Counted from the first letter of the stretch, positions 11,637-24,039 are shown. The stretch is DNA of 64,000 nt from Flaveria trinervia (GCA_025506515.1 CM046442.1:63807340-63871339); one strand, 5' to 3'. Made by a program: numbers and translations. Notes: generated by a model from the sequence alone, not told the origin.

Positions 11637-12989
11637 ATTTGAATCCTAAGATCCAAGCTCATGGATCCCATTCAAAATGGGAGCACACAGGTGTTAACTC
11701 CTTGATCATTCCTTGCAGACCTTCACTCTCCAAATTTTCATCCTTCAATGCTTCGAGTTGGGCATTGCGAATTTGGTTAATAAGGTTCGAGTGTACGGTA
11801 AATTCTAATGCTCGCACTCGTAAAGGTTTTTCTCTTTCTTTCCTACTAAGTGCATCTGCCATAATGTTTGCTTTGCCTGGGTGATATCGGATATTGCAAT
11901 CATAATCATTTAATAAATCTACCTAGTGGTGTTGCCTCATAATTAAATCCTTCTGATTAAAAATATGTTGTAGGCTCTTATGATCAGTGTATATGATGCA
12001 TTTGGTCCCATACAAATAATGTCTCCAAATTTTAAGAGCGAAAGCAACGGCTCCTAATTCTAGATCACGGGTAGTGTAATTCTTTTCATACCCTTTCAAC
12101 TTTCTTGATGCATAAGCAATGACTTTATCTTTCTGCATCAATTCACACCCAAGACCTAATCGGGAGGCATCACAATACACTATAAATCCCTCTGTTCCAT
12201 TTGGTAAGGACAATATCGGTGCACTACACAATCTTTGCTTAATAACTGAAAAGCTCCTTCCTAATCCTTGCTCTATTTGTCTTTTCTATCTTTTCGAGTT
12301 AGTATAGTCAATGGTGGGCTATCTTTGAAAAGTTTTCTATAAATCTACGATAATAACCAGCTAACCTAAAAATTGGCATACTTTCGTTGGAGATTTAGGC
12401 GCTACCCAATTTCTTATTGCTTCAACTTTTTTCAAATCCACGTGGATGCCCTTTTCGTTAATAATGTGTCCGAGGAATCAAACTTCTCGAAGCCAAAACT
12501 CATATTTAAAGAATTTTGCGTACAACCTTTCTTTCTTTAATATGTTTAGGATTAGCCTGAGGTGTTGCTCATGTTCTTCCTTGGATTGTGAATATATCAA
12601 AATATCATCGATGAATACTATCACAAACTTGTCTAATTAGGGCTTACAAGCCCTATTCATGAGATCCATGAATATAGTAGGTGCGTTCGTCAACCTGAAT
12701 GGCATTACTAAAAATTGTAATGACCGTAATGCATTCTAAAGGTTGTCTTTAGGACAACCTCTTCTCCTATCAGCAATTGGTGATATCGAGATCGTAAATC
12801 GATATTTGAATAGTAGCTGGATCCTTGGAGTTGATTGAAAAAGTCATCGATTCTTGGTAGTGGGTATTGATTTTTAATGGTAAACTTGTTTAATTCTCAA
12901 TAATTGATACACATTCTGGATGATCCGTCTTTCTTCTTCACGAATAGAACCGGTGCTCCACAAGGAAAAAAACTTGGTTGAATGAATCC
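11637..12989 (-). pseudogene. Ty3/Gypsy reverse transcriptase and RNase H fragment, minus strand
   Basis: Reading leftward from 12989: RT begins mid-domain (GAPVLFVKKKDGSSRMC), continues through the FIDDILIYS active-site segment near 12600 and a frame ending near 12240. The RNase H domain follows (FIVYCDASRLGLGCEL, about 12185; YTDHKSLQHIF, about 11975), then a post-RNase H stretch including MADALSRKE (about 11860). Several stops and frameshifts break it. The motifs are those of chromovirus-like Gypsy elements. The N-terminal RT is lost where the plus-strand Gypsy LTR begins at 12990. A matching minus-strand gag fragment at 24040-24800 may be the other side of the same original element. Confidence 0.85.
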
Positions 12990-13554
12990 TATAACACCCG
13001 GTTATTTTCCTTGAAGCCAAAGAAAGAAGGAAAAGAGAAAGAAAAAAAATAAAGTCCAAAGTCGAGGGACCAAACTTTCCAAATGGGAAAAACTTGAAGG
13101 AGTGGGAGATTAAGAGGGGAAGGCAGCCCACACCCTCCCCCACACTCACAAATTTTCGGGTATAGAGAGAAGAGAGGAAGAAAAGTGGTCTCAAGCTTTG
13201 GTTTTCTTGGTTTTGAGCCCAAAAGTTGAGGTGTAGCGGGTTGGATTGAAGCACTGCTCGACGAGATTGTTTGTGTGATTTCTAGGACCCCTCTTTTATA
13301 CGTTTTCAACTGATCTAGGGCTGGAACACATAGTAAAACCTTTTTTTGAAGTGTGTGTGTTGAACTCGTATGTATGTGTTTGTGTGTGATGCGAATGGAG
13401 TTTGTTTTCGAGCATGTGTGTGATTGAATGGTGTTGTGGTATGTGTTTCTATGGTTTAGGATGGTTGATTTGGGCTTAGAACAGGTTTGAGAGGGTTTGG
13501 AGGCCGAAAAGTGCAGATTGGGTTCGGGATGAACTGCATTTTGCATCAGCTAGG

Positions 13555-13925
13555 GCTAGGCGACCGAATGGCATGCGACTGGAGGCCATACGGCCGAAAG
13601 GAGTGCGACTGAGGTTCATTCACATGTGAGTCGTGCGACAGGAGTCCATATGCTTGTGAGTCGTACGACTAAGGGCCATTCGTATTGGGGTCATGCGACT
13701 GAGGTCCATACGCCTAGGTCCATCTGCATTGTGTCCATTCGCATGGGATCTATCCTCATTAGGTCCATTTGCACAGGTGTTCATCCGCATTAGTTCCATT
13801 CGCATAGAATTCATCCGCATTGGGTCCATTCGCATAGGGCCTATTCGCCTGGTGTTCATCCGCATGGTGTTCAGTCGCCTGGGAGGCCATGCAACTGAAG
13901 GGTGCCCATACGCCCAAGTAGGGCT
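13555..13925 (+). repeat. degenerate minisatellite inside the Gypsy LTR
   Basis: About 20 imperfect units of 14-19 bp built on the core CCATTCGCAT / CATCCGCATTGG, changing to GTGCGACTGAGG-like units on the left side. The corresponding place in the second Gypsy LTR (59790-60125) holds a related but different set (CCCATGCGCCTGAA). Long open frames on both strands here are by-products of the repeat. Confidence 0.75.
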
Positions 13926-14454
13926 AGTGCACCCGAGGGAACATAGTTTATTTACTGACTTTCAGGGGAAAGTGCAGATGTAAGTTTTGACGTGAAAGGT
14001 TCCCGTGGGTTCATGTAAGATGACTTTGGAGGCCATAGAGGTTATGTTGGGTATGGATGATGTTAATGTATGATGTTGTATGATTATGCATGATGTATAT
14101 TATGTATGTATGATGATGCATTGTATGATGATGCCATGTATGATGATGTTGACTGTGTACATTGATATTCCTTATTATTATATATGATTATTTTCCCTTG
14201 GCTTTACATGGAATGTTAATGAATGAAATGAAAGTATTATGTAACGTAAAATGGAAGATAATGAAAAGAGGAACATGATGAATGAATGCATGCATTACTG
14301 AACGATGGAAGTAAAGAATGTCTTGCAAGCCTTGTATGTCGGAATATTCCCCATGAAGGGTGTTAGTCCACCAGTGTGTGGGTTAGCTACCCCAGAAGGA
14401 TGCACATCGGGTTCTTTCTTTGTGATTGACCATATGTATAGAACCTTTGTCGCT

Positions 14455-14660
14455 TACCCCAGATACTGTGGCCAGGCTGTTGTGCACCATGATGGAAGGT
14501 CTATGATAGACTTAGGCCCAGTATTCGATTTATGCATACGGTGGGTATAGCACATGAAAATGGTACGCCTAAAGTTACCCGTAGGTACTGTGGCCAGGCT
14601 GCTCTGTGCCATGATGGAAGGTCTATGATAGACTTAGGCCTAGTACCCACTTTATGCAGG
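14455..14660 (+). repeat. two-copy tandem repeat in the Gypsy LTR
   Basis: A block of about 75 bp containing TACTGTGGCCAGGCTG and GGAAGGTCTATGATAGACTT occurs twice, about 120 bp apart (near 14465 and 14588). A diverged version lies at about 60545-60750 in the second Gypsy LTR. Confidence 0.75.
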
Positions 14661-14775
14661 ACTGTTAGGGTAAAGTTCATGTATTGATGGAATGAATGAA
14701 GTAATGAATGACATAAATGAAAGTATGAATGTAAGAATGAATGAGAATGAATTAATAAAAGTGAATGGTTATGAC

Positions 14776-15762
14776 TGTAGGATTCTATGTGCCCAAGACA
14801 CTTAGAATATTGATGTGGTTAGTACGTTATGATCCAAGTCGGGTTATACCCAATAACAAGCTTAGCAAACACCAAATAATATTTAGTTGATGATATGATC
14901 ATGCAATGAAATATTAACACCAATTTAGAAAATGGGTTTTCTAAACAAGTTGCATATAACATGGAACAATTTATTAGGATATATTGTTCAATGATATTAT
15001 TTGTAATGTTTTTAGATGACATTACAAATTAATAATGGCTATATATGTTATACAATTAATGGGTTAGTTGTATACATTTTCTAAGAGGGACAAATTATAA
15101 GACCATTTTAACATGTGTTGTGTTTAACAAAAAAAGGGGGGAAACCCTTTTTTCAACCTATATTCGGCCGCCCCCCCCCCCCCTTGTGGTGATTGGACCA
15201 ATTTTGTTGATTAAACACAACACATTAAGGGTCTTTGAATGCTTTCTTGGACCAGCCATCCTGAGATACACATGCAACTCAACTCCAAGAAAAACTCTCT
15301 CTTCCATCTTCTCCAAACTCACGGTTTTGAAGGTGTTATAGCAGCTTCTTCTTGAAGTTTTGGTGACCAAAATCCTAGCAACTAAGGTGTTTGTTTGAAG
15401 GCTTGTGGGTATAGACGTTTGAGGACTTCTAGCTTGAAGTCTTGGCCATTAATCAGCCCTCATTCAGCACTATCTTGGACGTTTTTGAAGCTTACAACAG
15501 CCCTCTCCTTGGTCGTTTCTTGCTGCTCAAAAAGGTAGAAATCATAGCTCATTGTGGCTGTGATTTAATGTAGTTTTAGTACATTTTCATAGCTTGATCA
15601 TTCACATATTATGATCCTTTTGTTTGGGTTTGTTTTCATCTAAAATGGTCACTAAAGAACATTTTTCAGCTTATAAAATGGGTTTTATTAAGTTGTAACT
15701 CCGCTGCGTTTTTCAGAAAGTTTAAGTGGTAAACATTGATTTTATGTTCTAGCAACCCTTCA
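14776..15762 (+). repeat. 5' LTR of Copia copy B
   Basis: 987 bp, TGTAGGATTC ... CCCTTCA. It contains a run of about 15 C residues after GGCCG near 15170, which is shorter and lacks GGCCG in the 3' LTR. It is followed directly by AGGCATCAAGAGCC (15763-15776), the candidate primer binding site. Confidence 0.9.
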
Positions 15763-17184
15763 AGGCATCAAGAGCCAGGTTATGTGGATGACTTGCTTGA
15801 TTTATCTTTTGAAATTGGTTTTAAAAGATGATATTAGACATGTTATAGGCTGATTTTGGGCTGTTATAGTTTATATGAATGATTCCCCAACTTTCAAGGT
15901 CATATCACACATGCTAGTGATTAGACCTTGAAAGAAACATATTATGAATGTTGGTTGTTTGGACAATGATTAAAACCCAAAATTTCAGTTATGTTGGCTG
16001 AAATTTGGGGTTTTAAATGGGGTTTTCATTATATGGTTAGATGATTTGATCATTGGTTGTTAAAGTGCATAACCTAGCTTGTGGCCTTGTGTTGTTTGGA
16101 TGATTCTAGTGGTTGTTTTATTCATTCAATTGGTTGTAATATTTGTGTTATTCCTTTGGGTTGTAATTATTCATTATTTGGTTATGTAATAATAGATTAG
16201 GTTCATTTCCTTTACTAGAAAAATGTATTAGGATACAATTTTGTAAAAGGAAGATGTACAAGATCAAGACCAAAGATGGACACAAGACACAAGAAACATG
16301 GAGCATTTGGATGCGGTTTCTAGTGGGAGGTTCTTGGAACCTTTATGATATGTTTGACCCTTAGAAAGACCAAAGACAACACTTGTGATGGAAAACAAGT
16401 GTTGTCAACATAAGGGCTATGGTTATGCACATATGATTGTTTATGTTTATGCTTGTTTGATTGTTTGTTGTTTGATTGTTTGGTTTGTTTTGAATATTCA
16501 TAACAACTCATTAACAAACTAACAAGCTGAAAATGTTGGTTCTTTAAAGTTAATAAAAGTTATTAAAATGGTTTAATGATTTTAAAGATTAAAATTGGTT
16601 TTAATCTAAGAACCATAGGGTACTTGTATTTGAAAGCATACAAATACAAGTACATAGAGTTTTCTAAACTAGAATTAAGAAATCTCTAAAATTTTAAAAA
16701 CGAGATCAACACCATCCTTTTACACAACACTTGAGTCACTTGGGAACTCTTAGTGGGATAAAGGTCACCTAACCATTTTGAGGGAACTTGTGATTTGAGG
16801 TGAGAATGCCTTACTTATGGGATAAAGGTCACCTAACCTTTGTTTTGGCAAACTCACACGTGGGTGTAAGTAGGATGTCTTGATTTGCAAACCATGTTAA
16901 ATGGATCACCTACAATGTGGTTTCCAAATGGTGTTGATGGGATTTACATGCCGACTTTACATATGATGTTCAAGAGTCGATCCCATACCTCTAGAAGTTG
17001 CAAATGGTTGCAACCGTCAATCGTTGACCACCTTATTAATTTAAATCGTGGGATAAAGGTCACCTAACCACAATTTAAATGTAATGTTGGGTTCTAGATT
17101 TTATATATAATTGACCTTAATAGGCATTAATTATTAAAATGATAATATCGAAAATACTAAATAAAACTTTGTTAAATTTTGTAG
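15763..17184 (+). other. PBS and 5' leader of Copia copy B
   Basis: A long non-coding leader of 1.4 kb. The candidate primer site AGGCATCAAGAGCC is a variant of the usual TGGTATCAGAGCC and closely matches the site in copy C. Three copies of GGGATAAAGGTCACCTAACC or close variants sit at 16755-16774, 16819-16838 and 17050-17069. No coding sequence is seen. Confidence 0.7.
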
Positions 17185-20100
17185 ATGGCCTCTAATAATG
17201 ATAATTCCGATAACTCATCCGCGTCCAACCAATCTTTACGAGCGATCCTCCAAAAGGAACGTCTAAATCACAACAACTTCATCGATTGGTATCGAAACTT
17301 GAGAATCGTTCTCAAGCAAGAGAGAAGATCGTACGTTTTAGACGACCCTATCCCTGATCAACCTAGCGAGGATGATGAGGAGGCTTCATGATTGGCTAAA
17401 GTACACTGAGGACTCCGTCCAAGTGTCTTGTCTCATGCTAGCGAGCATGACTCGGATCTCCAAAAGGAGTATGAACACCACGGGGCTTATGACATGATAA
17501 CCCAGCTGAAGGAAACGTTCCAACAGCAAGCGAGGGTTGAGCGTTTCGAAACGGTTCGAGCACTCCATGCATGTCGTATGGACGACAACCAATCTGTTTC
17601 ATCTTATGTACTTAAGATGAAAAGTCATATTGACCGCCTCGAGAGGCTTAATTGTCCCGTCTCGAAGGAATTGGCCACGGATTTGATCCTCAATGGCCTT
17701 ACCAAAGGTTCGAGACATTCGTGTTGAACTACAACATGAATGCTTGGGATAAAAGCATTGGTGAGCTTCACTCAATGCTCAAAACGGCCGAGGCGGCCAT
17801 GGGTAAAAGGGTTTTACCCGTTCTCACCATTAATGAAGGTGGGAACAACAAAAGGCCTCGTCCCGCACCCAAGGCAAAGGTTGCCAAGGGTAAGGGACCC
17901 GCTTGGGGAAAAGGGAAAGGGGTGGCAAGGGTGCCACCCAAACCACAAGAGAAGAAGCAAAAGGTTGCTACAATGACCCATGCTTCAAGTGTGGGGAGAT
18001 TGGACATTGGGCAAGGAATTGTCCTGTCCATCTCCAAGAGTTGAAAGCCAAGAGGGATGTCGGGCAGACCTCAGGTACACATACATGATTCATATTGATC
18101 TTAATGTTACATCTTCTAACACATGGGTATTGGATACCGGATGTGGAACTCACATTTGCAATTTGTTGCAGGGGTTCACAAGAAGTAGGGACTTCAAACA
18201 AGGGGATGTTAGCCTCTTCATGGGAAATGGAACTAAAGTCTTAGTTGAAGCTCGTGGAGACTACATCCTAAGACTTCCAAGTGGTTTGGAAGTTATTTTG
18301 AAGAATGTTTTGTATGCTCCTAGTTTGACTAGGAACATTATTTCTGTATCCCAATTAAGATATTATGATTATGTATTTCTTTTATTGAAAATGATATTCA
18401 TGTTTCTTTAAATGGTATGTTCTATTTTAAAGCTATTCCAATTAATGGTATTTATGAATTGGTTCATGAAAATACTTTAAATAGTTCATTGTACCAAACT
18501 AACACCAAGAAACTCAAGTTGGACTTAAGTGATACCTATCTTTGGCATTGTCGTCTTGGTCATATAAACAAGAAACGTTTACAAACACTTCAAAAGAATG
18601 GTCTTTTAAAAACAAATGAATGTGATTCATTTGATGTTTGTGAGTCTTGTTTACAAGGTAAGATGACTAAGGCACCTTTAGTGGAACTACCGAAAGGGCA
18701 AAAGATTTATTAGGAATCATACATTCGGATGTATGTGGTCCTTTTAAGCCAATGACTAGGAATGGTGAAAGATACTTCATTACCTTTACCGACGATTATA
18801 GTCGCTATGGGTATGTGTACTTGTTAAGGCACAAAGACGAAGCTTTTGAAATGTTCAAAATCTTCAAAAATGAAGTAGAAATCAACTCAACAAGTCAATT
18901 AAAATTCTTCGTACCGATAGAGGAGGTGAATACCTAAGTGATGCCTTTCAAAATCATCTTAGGAGTTGTGGGATTGTCTCACAACTCACTCCACCTGGAA
19001 CACCACAACATAATGGTGTGTCTGAGAGGAGGAATCGAACCTTATTGGATATGGTCCGATCTATGATGGCTAGAAGCACATTACCTCTATCATTTTGGGG
19101 TTTCGCTCTGCTCTCCGCGGCCGTATTCTAAATATGGCCCCAACCAAAAAGGTAGAAAGGACACCTTTTGAGATATGGCATGGAAGAGTTCCATCCCTAT
19201 CGTACTTAAGGGTTTGGGGATGTGAGGCTTATGTTAAGACTCCCACCCTAAACAAATTGGATGTCCGATCCACCAAGTGTATCTTTATTGGATATCCTAG
19301 AGATTCTATGGGATATTATTTCTGATCCAATGGAACAAAAGGTGTTTGTTGCCAGAAAGGGTGAGTTCTTAGAAGCAAAGTTCCTTATGGAAGGAGCTAG
19401 CAGTAGAACAGTGGATTGAGGAAGATCAAGAACCACAGCCCGATGCACGTTTGGTTGAAACTAGCACTCAACATAAGGATGTTGAGGATGATCAAGTGGT
19501 TGATCAATACACACAACACGTTCGCAGAAGTGGTAGAACTAGTAATCCACCTGAAAGATATGGATTTTTCATGGATGGATGCTATGTGATAGATTCTGAT
19601 GAACCAACCACATACCATGATGCAATGTCCAACACGGATTGTGACAAATGGCTTGAAGCCATGAACGTTGAGATGCAATCCATGTATGACAATCAAGTAT
19701 GGGACTTGGTTGTACCACCTCTTAACTCCAAGATAGTTGGAAGTAAGTGGGTTTTCAAGAAGAAAACCGATATGCATGGAAACTTGGATACTTATAAAGC
19801 TAGACTTGTAGCAAAAGGTTTCACTCAAACTCAAGGGGTTGATTATGATGAAACCTTCTCACCTGTTGCGATGCTAAAGTCTATAAGGATATTGTTTGCC
19901 ATAGCTGCTGCATTATGATTATGAGATTTGGCAAATGGATGTCAAAACCGCTTTCCTAAATGGATATCTTGAGGAAGATGTCTATATGGTTCAGCCTGAA
20001 GGTTTTGTCGATCCAATACATCCTAATAAAGTATGCAAGTTAAAGAAATCAATCTATGGATTAAAACAAGCATCGAGAAGCTGGAATCACCGTTTTGATG

Positions 20101-21190
20101 AGGAAGTAAAGAAATTTGGTTTCATCAAAAACGCTGATGAGGCTTGTGTGTATAAGAAGGCTAGTGGGAGCACAATAACTTTCCTAGTATTGTATGTTGA
20201 TGACATACTACTATTGGAAATGACATTCCAACCTTGGAAGGTGTAAAAACCTGGCTTGGAAGTTGTTTTTCCATTAAGGATCTTGGTGAAGCCGCCTATA
20301 TTCTGGGAATAAAGATCTATAGGGATAGATCAAGGCGGTTGATTGGTTTGAATCAAAGTGCATATATTGATAAAATCTTGAAAAGGTTCAAGATGGAAAA
20401 CTCTAAGAAAGGTACCGTACCTATTCAAAGAGGAACGATGTTGAGTACGACTCAATGTCCAAGCTCAAAGGATGAGCAAGATAAAATGAAGGCAATCCCA
20501 TACGCATCTGCTATTGGATCCATCATGTATGCAATGATATGCACTCGACCGGACGTGTCATACGCCTTAAGTATGACAAGCCGTTACCAACAAAATCCTG
20601 GAAACAGTCATTGGATGGCTGTTAAGAACATACTTAAGTACCTAAGGAGGACAAGAGATATGTTCCTAATCTATGGATCTGGTGACGAGGAACTCGTTGT
20701 AAAAGGTTACACGGATGCGAGTTTCCAAACCGATCGTGATGATTCACGGTCTCAATCGGGATACATTTTCATTCTGAATGGAGGAGCTGTCTCTTGGAAG
20801 AGCTCCAAACAGGATGTGGTGGCTCTGTCAACTACAGAATCAGAATACGTCGCCGCCTCATTGGCAGCCCAAGAAGCTGCATGGTTGAAGAAATTCATTG
20901 CCGATCTAGGGGTTGTCCCTTCCATTCAGGACCCCCTAGAGATCTTTTGTGATAACGAGGGTGCGATTGCTCAAATCAAGGAACCCCGTGCTCATCAAAA
21001 GACTAGGCACATTGAGCGGAGATTCAACTACATACGAGATGAAGTTGAAAAGGGAAGATATGTATTCGCAAAGTTCACACGGATCAAAACGTTGCGGATC
21101 CTCTCACGAAGCTCCTTGAAAAGGCAAAGCATGAAGGTCATACTTGTGCCATGGGACTTCGATATTCTAGTGATTGGATTTGATCTGTAA
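17185..21190 (+). pseudogene. Copia gag-pol polyprotein, copy B, broken by small indels
   Basis: Gag starts at ATG 17185 (MASNNDNSDN). A CCHC zinc knuckle (CFKCGEIGHWARNCP) is at about 17983-18027; protease DTGCGTHIC at about 18135-18160; GAG-pre-integrase (WHCRLGHINKKR) about 18544-18580; integrase core about 18700-19130 with the D...D...E set (FTDDYSRYG, DRGGEY, SERRNRT); RT about 19650-20350 with YVDD at 20193-20204; RNase H about 20700-21060 (YTDASF, ALSTTESEY). There are almost no nonsense substitutions. Instead the frame shifts at many places, and most of these fit loss of a single base from a run of 2-4 identical bases. Its catalytic residues are all present, so copy B may really be intact. 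Confidence 0.93.
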
Positions 21191-21956
21191 ATTTTGTATT
21201 TGGATATGTGGAACTTTCTATTATTTGAATAAAGTTATTTGGTTATAATGTTTCAAATAATATTCCAATTTAGCATGTTTAATCCATGAGTAAAATGTTT
21301 ACTCTAAATGTCCGTAGTCGTTCATACTTGTGGGAACAAGTTGAAGGTAAGACTATTATGAACTTGGATTGGTTGATATTCATAAGGATGAATATAGAGC
21401 AATGGGTTGCTACCAAGGTTCATAGATATTTGTGGGATACAAATATTGGACTAACCCGCATCTCAAATTTTACTACATGGAATCTTATTGATTGATCATA
21501 AGTAATTTTGAGTAAAGGCGAATATCATTTGGTATCCTCCGACCTGAGATACATATTGGGTTTTGATATTCACCAAGTGTTACACCTTGAGCCTATTCTT
21601 CACTGTCCTGAAATAGTGGACAGTACATAAGGATATGTTCAGGTATAACACGAGGTGATTGTGAGAAACGTATGTAGTCAAGATGGAATTTGTTCCTCTT
21701 ATTCGTTGAGAGTTAGATGTCTAAGGCCTGATTAAGTTAAATCAACAAGGTATGATCATTCTGTGTCCTTGGATTTAACATGACATCTGTAACAAAAGGA
21801 TAATGATTAATCACCTAAATCATTTCAAGTAGGGTACTTGAAAGGGATGATGTTATTGAATGGCTATAAGTCATGCGTATTAAGGGTAGTAAACCGTTGT
21901 TAGGCGGTATTTACTGCTTGCATCAATCTTCTATGAATCTTGGGCAAGTGGGAGAT
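21191..21956 (+). other. 3' non-coding tail of Copia copy B
   Basis: From the end of RNase H to the polypurine tract AAGTGGGAGAT. It holds the same antisense frame as copy X, here interrupted by a single stop after about 40 codons. No sense coding is seen. Confidence 0.65.
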
Positions 21957-22924
21957 TGTAGGATTCTATGTGCCCAAGACACTTAGAATATTGATGTGGT
22001 TAGTACGTTATGATCCAAGTCGGGTTATACCCAATAACAAGCTTAGCAAACACCAAATATTTAGTTGATGATATGATCATGCAATGAAAATTAACACCAA
22101 TTTAGAAAATGGGTTTTCTAAACAAGTTGCATATAACATGGAACAATTTATTAGGATATATTGTTCAATGATATTATTTGTAATGTTATTTAGATGACAT
22201 TACAAATTAATAATGGCTATATATGTTATACAATTAATGGGTTAGTTGTATACATTTTCTAAGAGGGACAAATTATAAGACCATTTTAACATGTGTGTGT
22301 TAACAAAAAAAGGGGGAAACCCTTTTTTCAACCTATATTCCCCCCCCCCTTGTTGGTGATTGGACCAATTTTGTTGATTAAACACAACACTTAAGGGTCT
22401 TGAATGTTTTCTTGGACCAGCCATCTTGAGATACACATGCAACTCAACTCCAAGAAAAACTCTCTTCCATCTTCTCCAAACTCACGGTTTTGAAGGTGTT
22501 ATAGCAGCTTCTTCTTGAAGTTTTGGTGACCAAAATCCTAGCAACTAAGGTGTTTGTTTGAAGGCTTGTGGGTATAGACGTTTGAGGACTTCTAGCTTGA
22601 AGTCTTGGCCATTAATCAGCCCTCATTCAGCACTATCTTGGACGTTTTTGAAGCTTACAACAGCCCTCTCCTTGGTCGTTTCTTGCTGCTCAAAAGGTAG
22701 AAATCATAGCTCTGTGGCTGTGATTTAATGTAGTTTTAGTACATTTTCATAGCTTGATCATTCACATATTATGATCCTTTTGTTGGGTTTGTTTTCATCT
22801 AAAATGGTCACTAAAGAACATTATTTTCAGCTTATAAAATGGGTTTTATTAAGTTGTAACTCCGTTGCGTTTTTCAGAAAGTTTAAGTGGTTAAACATTG
22901 ATTTTATGTTCTAGCAAACCTTCA
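21957..22924 (+). repeat. 3' LTR of Copia copy B
   Basis: 968 bp, TGTAGGATTC ... CCTTCA, nearly the same as the LTR at 14776, with small deletions (for example in the AATATTTAG region and the poly-C tract). It is followed by the target duplication ATGAC. Confidence 0.9.
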
Positions 22925-23371
22925 ATGACGAACGAATGCATGAACGAAAGTTAACGAACGAATGATGAAGATAATAATGATATTATCTATGTGTATGTAT
23001 GATGTATGATCACATGTAAAAGTAAAGAATGGCTTTAATGAAAGTAAAGTATGTTTTATTATAAAACTAGAACTCACTCAGCAACACTGACTTTTATGTG
23101 TTTCCAGTTGGCAGGTAATGTTGCTAAGGATGGCACGGGGTGGCTACTCAACTCTTTTGGATGACATTCTTTTGTTTAATGTTTTTGCATTGTAATGTGA
23201 ATGAACGATGTTTTGAAATGAACGATTGTATTAACCTACAAAAGCATTTATAAGGAAATGAAAAGTTATTTTAATGTTCTGCTGCAATGTTTATGAATGT
23301 TAATTCTAAACTTATATGTTTTATGTTCAATGATTTACTAGCTGTAAGCGTCCCGGGAACGGGGTCTTAAA
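22925..23371 (+). repeat. Gypsy 5' LTR, right part
   Basis: Continues the LTR interrupted at 14775. The tract GATAATAATGATATTATC, the segment ACTCACTCAGCAACACTGAC and the terminal CGGGAACGGGG match 60890-61299. A degenerate terminal CTTAAA replaces CTTACA. Confidence 0.8.
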
Positions 23372-23719
23372 TGTTGGTATTAGAGCCAAAGTTTAAGTGA
23401 AACGGGTAAATTTTCAAAATAAACCTAAACTTAAACTAAAAATGGGACGGAAAGGGAAGGGATGCCAGTCTGAGTAGCTGCGTGCCATGAGGTATTTTTG
23501 TAATGTTAACCGGTATTACGTGCGCATGTTTTGTTGTTATGTGTTGTTTGTAGATTTAAATACTGATGTAGTCAGGATAGGTAATGCTGGGGTATGAAGT
23601 GTAAAGTAAGTGGCTAATCACATTTGGCCACTGTAATTAGGAACTTACTATACTTGACATAAACTAAGTTGTCCCCTTGAATGACCGTGTTGGTGTTGAA
23701 TCTTTTAGTGTGTGTGTGG
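23372..23719 (+). other. Gypsy primer binding site and leader
   Basis: TTGGTATTAGAGCC at 23374-23387 is one base from the initiator-tRNA-Met site seen in the second Gypsy copy. The leader that follows is collinear with 61316-61643 of that copy (AAACGGGTAAATTTTC, GATGCCAGTCTGAGTAGCT). Confidence 0.75.
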
Positions 23720-24035
23720 ATGGTCGGCGGTAGATCTTCAAAAGCTTCACGTGGTGGAGGTCATGGTGCTGAACCACGGGTTACGAGAGGAAGACCCAGA
23801 GTTGAAAAGGTGGTTCATGAAGAACCAGAGACCCCTCATCCGGAGGGTGATGATGAGAGTGCAAACTTAAGGGCCTCGGTGAAAGAGGCTATGGTTGAAG
23901 AGGTGCATCAGGTCATGTAGACAATCTTATCGTCTGTAGTGACTGAAGTGATTAAAGTTGTACAAGAAAGAGAAAGGAAGGAAAGAAGTAGACCTACATG
24001 CGAAAGAAGACAGCCCAAGACTCAAGCGATAGCGA
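23720..24035 (+). pseudogene. Gypsy gag N-terminal stub
   Basis: Starts ATG 23720, aligned with the gag start at 61644. It is a basic, glycine/arginine-rich N-terminus (RSSKASRGGG, RGRPR) followed by an acidic linker and VKEAMVEEVHQVM. A TAG stop at about 23918 and an abrupt loss of homology near 24035 end it. The rest of gag and pol is missing; the next bases belong to a minus-strand Gypsy gag. Confidence 0.75.
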
Positions 24036-24039
24036 TAGC

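Larger units (their letters stand above)
12990..14775 (+). repeat. Gypsy 5' LTR, left part (split by Copia copy B)
   Basis: Starts TATAACACCC, corresponding to TGTAACACCC at the start of the Gypsy LTR at 59120. Both share a pyrimidine-poor start, the segment around a GGGCTGGAA block, a short-repeat region, ATGATG-rich tracts and repeated GGTACTGTGG blocks. The remainder of the LTR resumes at 22925 after the insertion of copy B. Total length without the insertion is about 2.2 kb, matching the 2.18 kb LTR at 59120. Confidence 0.8.
14776..22924 (+). mobile_element. Complete Copia element, copy B
   Basis: Two LTRs (14776-15762 and 21957-22924) flank a leader, a gag-pol region and a 3' tail. It is bounded by a 5 bp target duplication, ATGAC, at 14771-14775 and 22925-22929. 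The flanks rejoin to a continuous Gypsy LTR, so the insertion is nested. The LTRs differ mainly by short indels, suggesting a recent insertion. Confidence 0.93.

Noticed and set aside
12989..13546. 185-codon open frame on the minus strand
   Set aside because: It lies wholly within the Gypsy LTR start, is of low complexity and has no counterpart frame in the second LTR.
13620..13865. Open frame on the minus strand with MRMN repeats
   Set aside because: It is translation of the CAT-rich short-repeat block in the Gypsy LTR; the opposite strand is open too.
14035..14165. Repeats with regular spacing that might suggest an array
   Set aside because: It is an ATGATG/TGTATGATG microsatellite, not a CRISPR or structured array; the genome is a plant's.
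15168..15183. Run of C residues as a possible G-quadruplex
   Set aside because: It is a single homopolymer with variable length between the two LTRs; length is unreliable in this contig.
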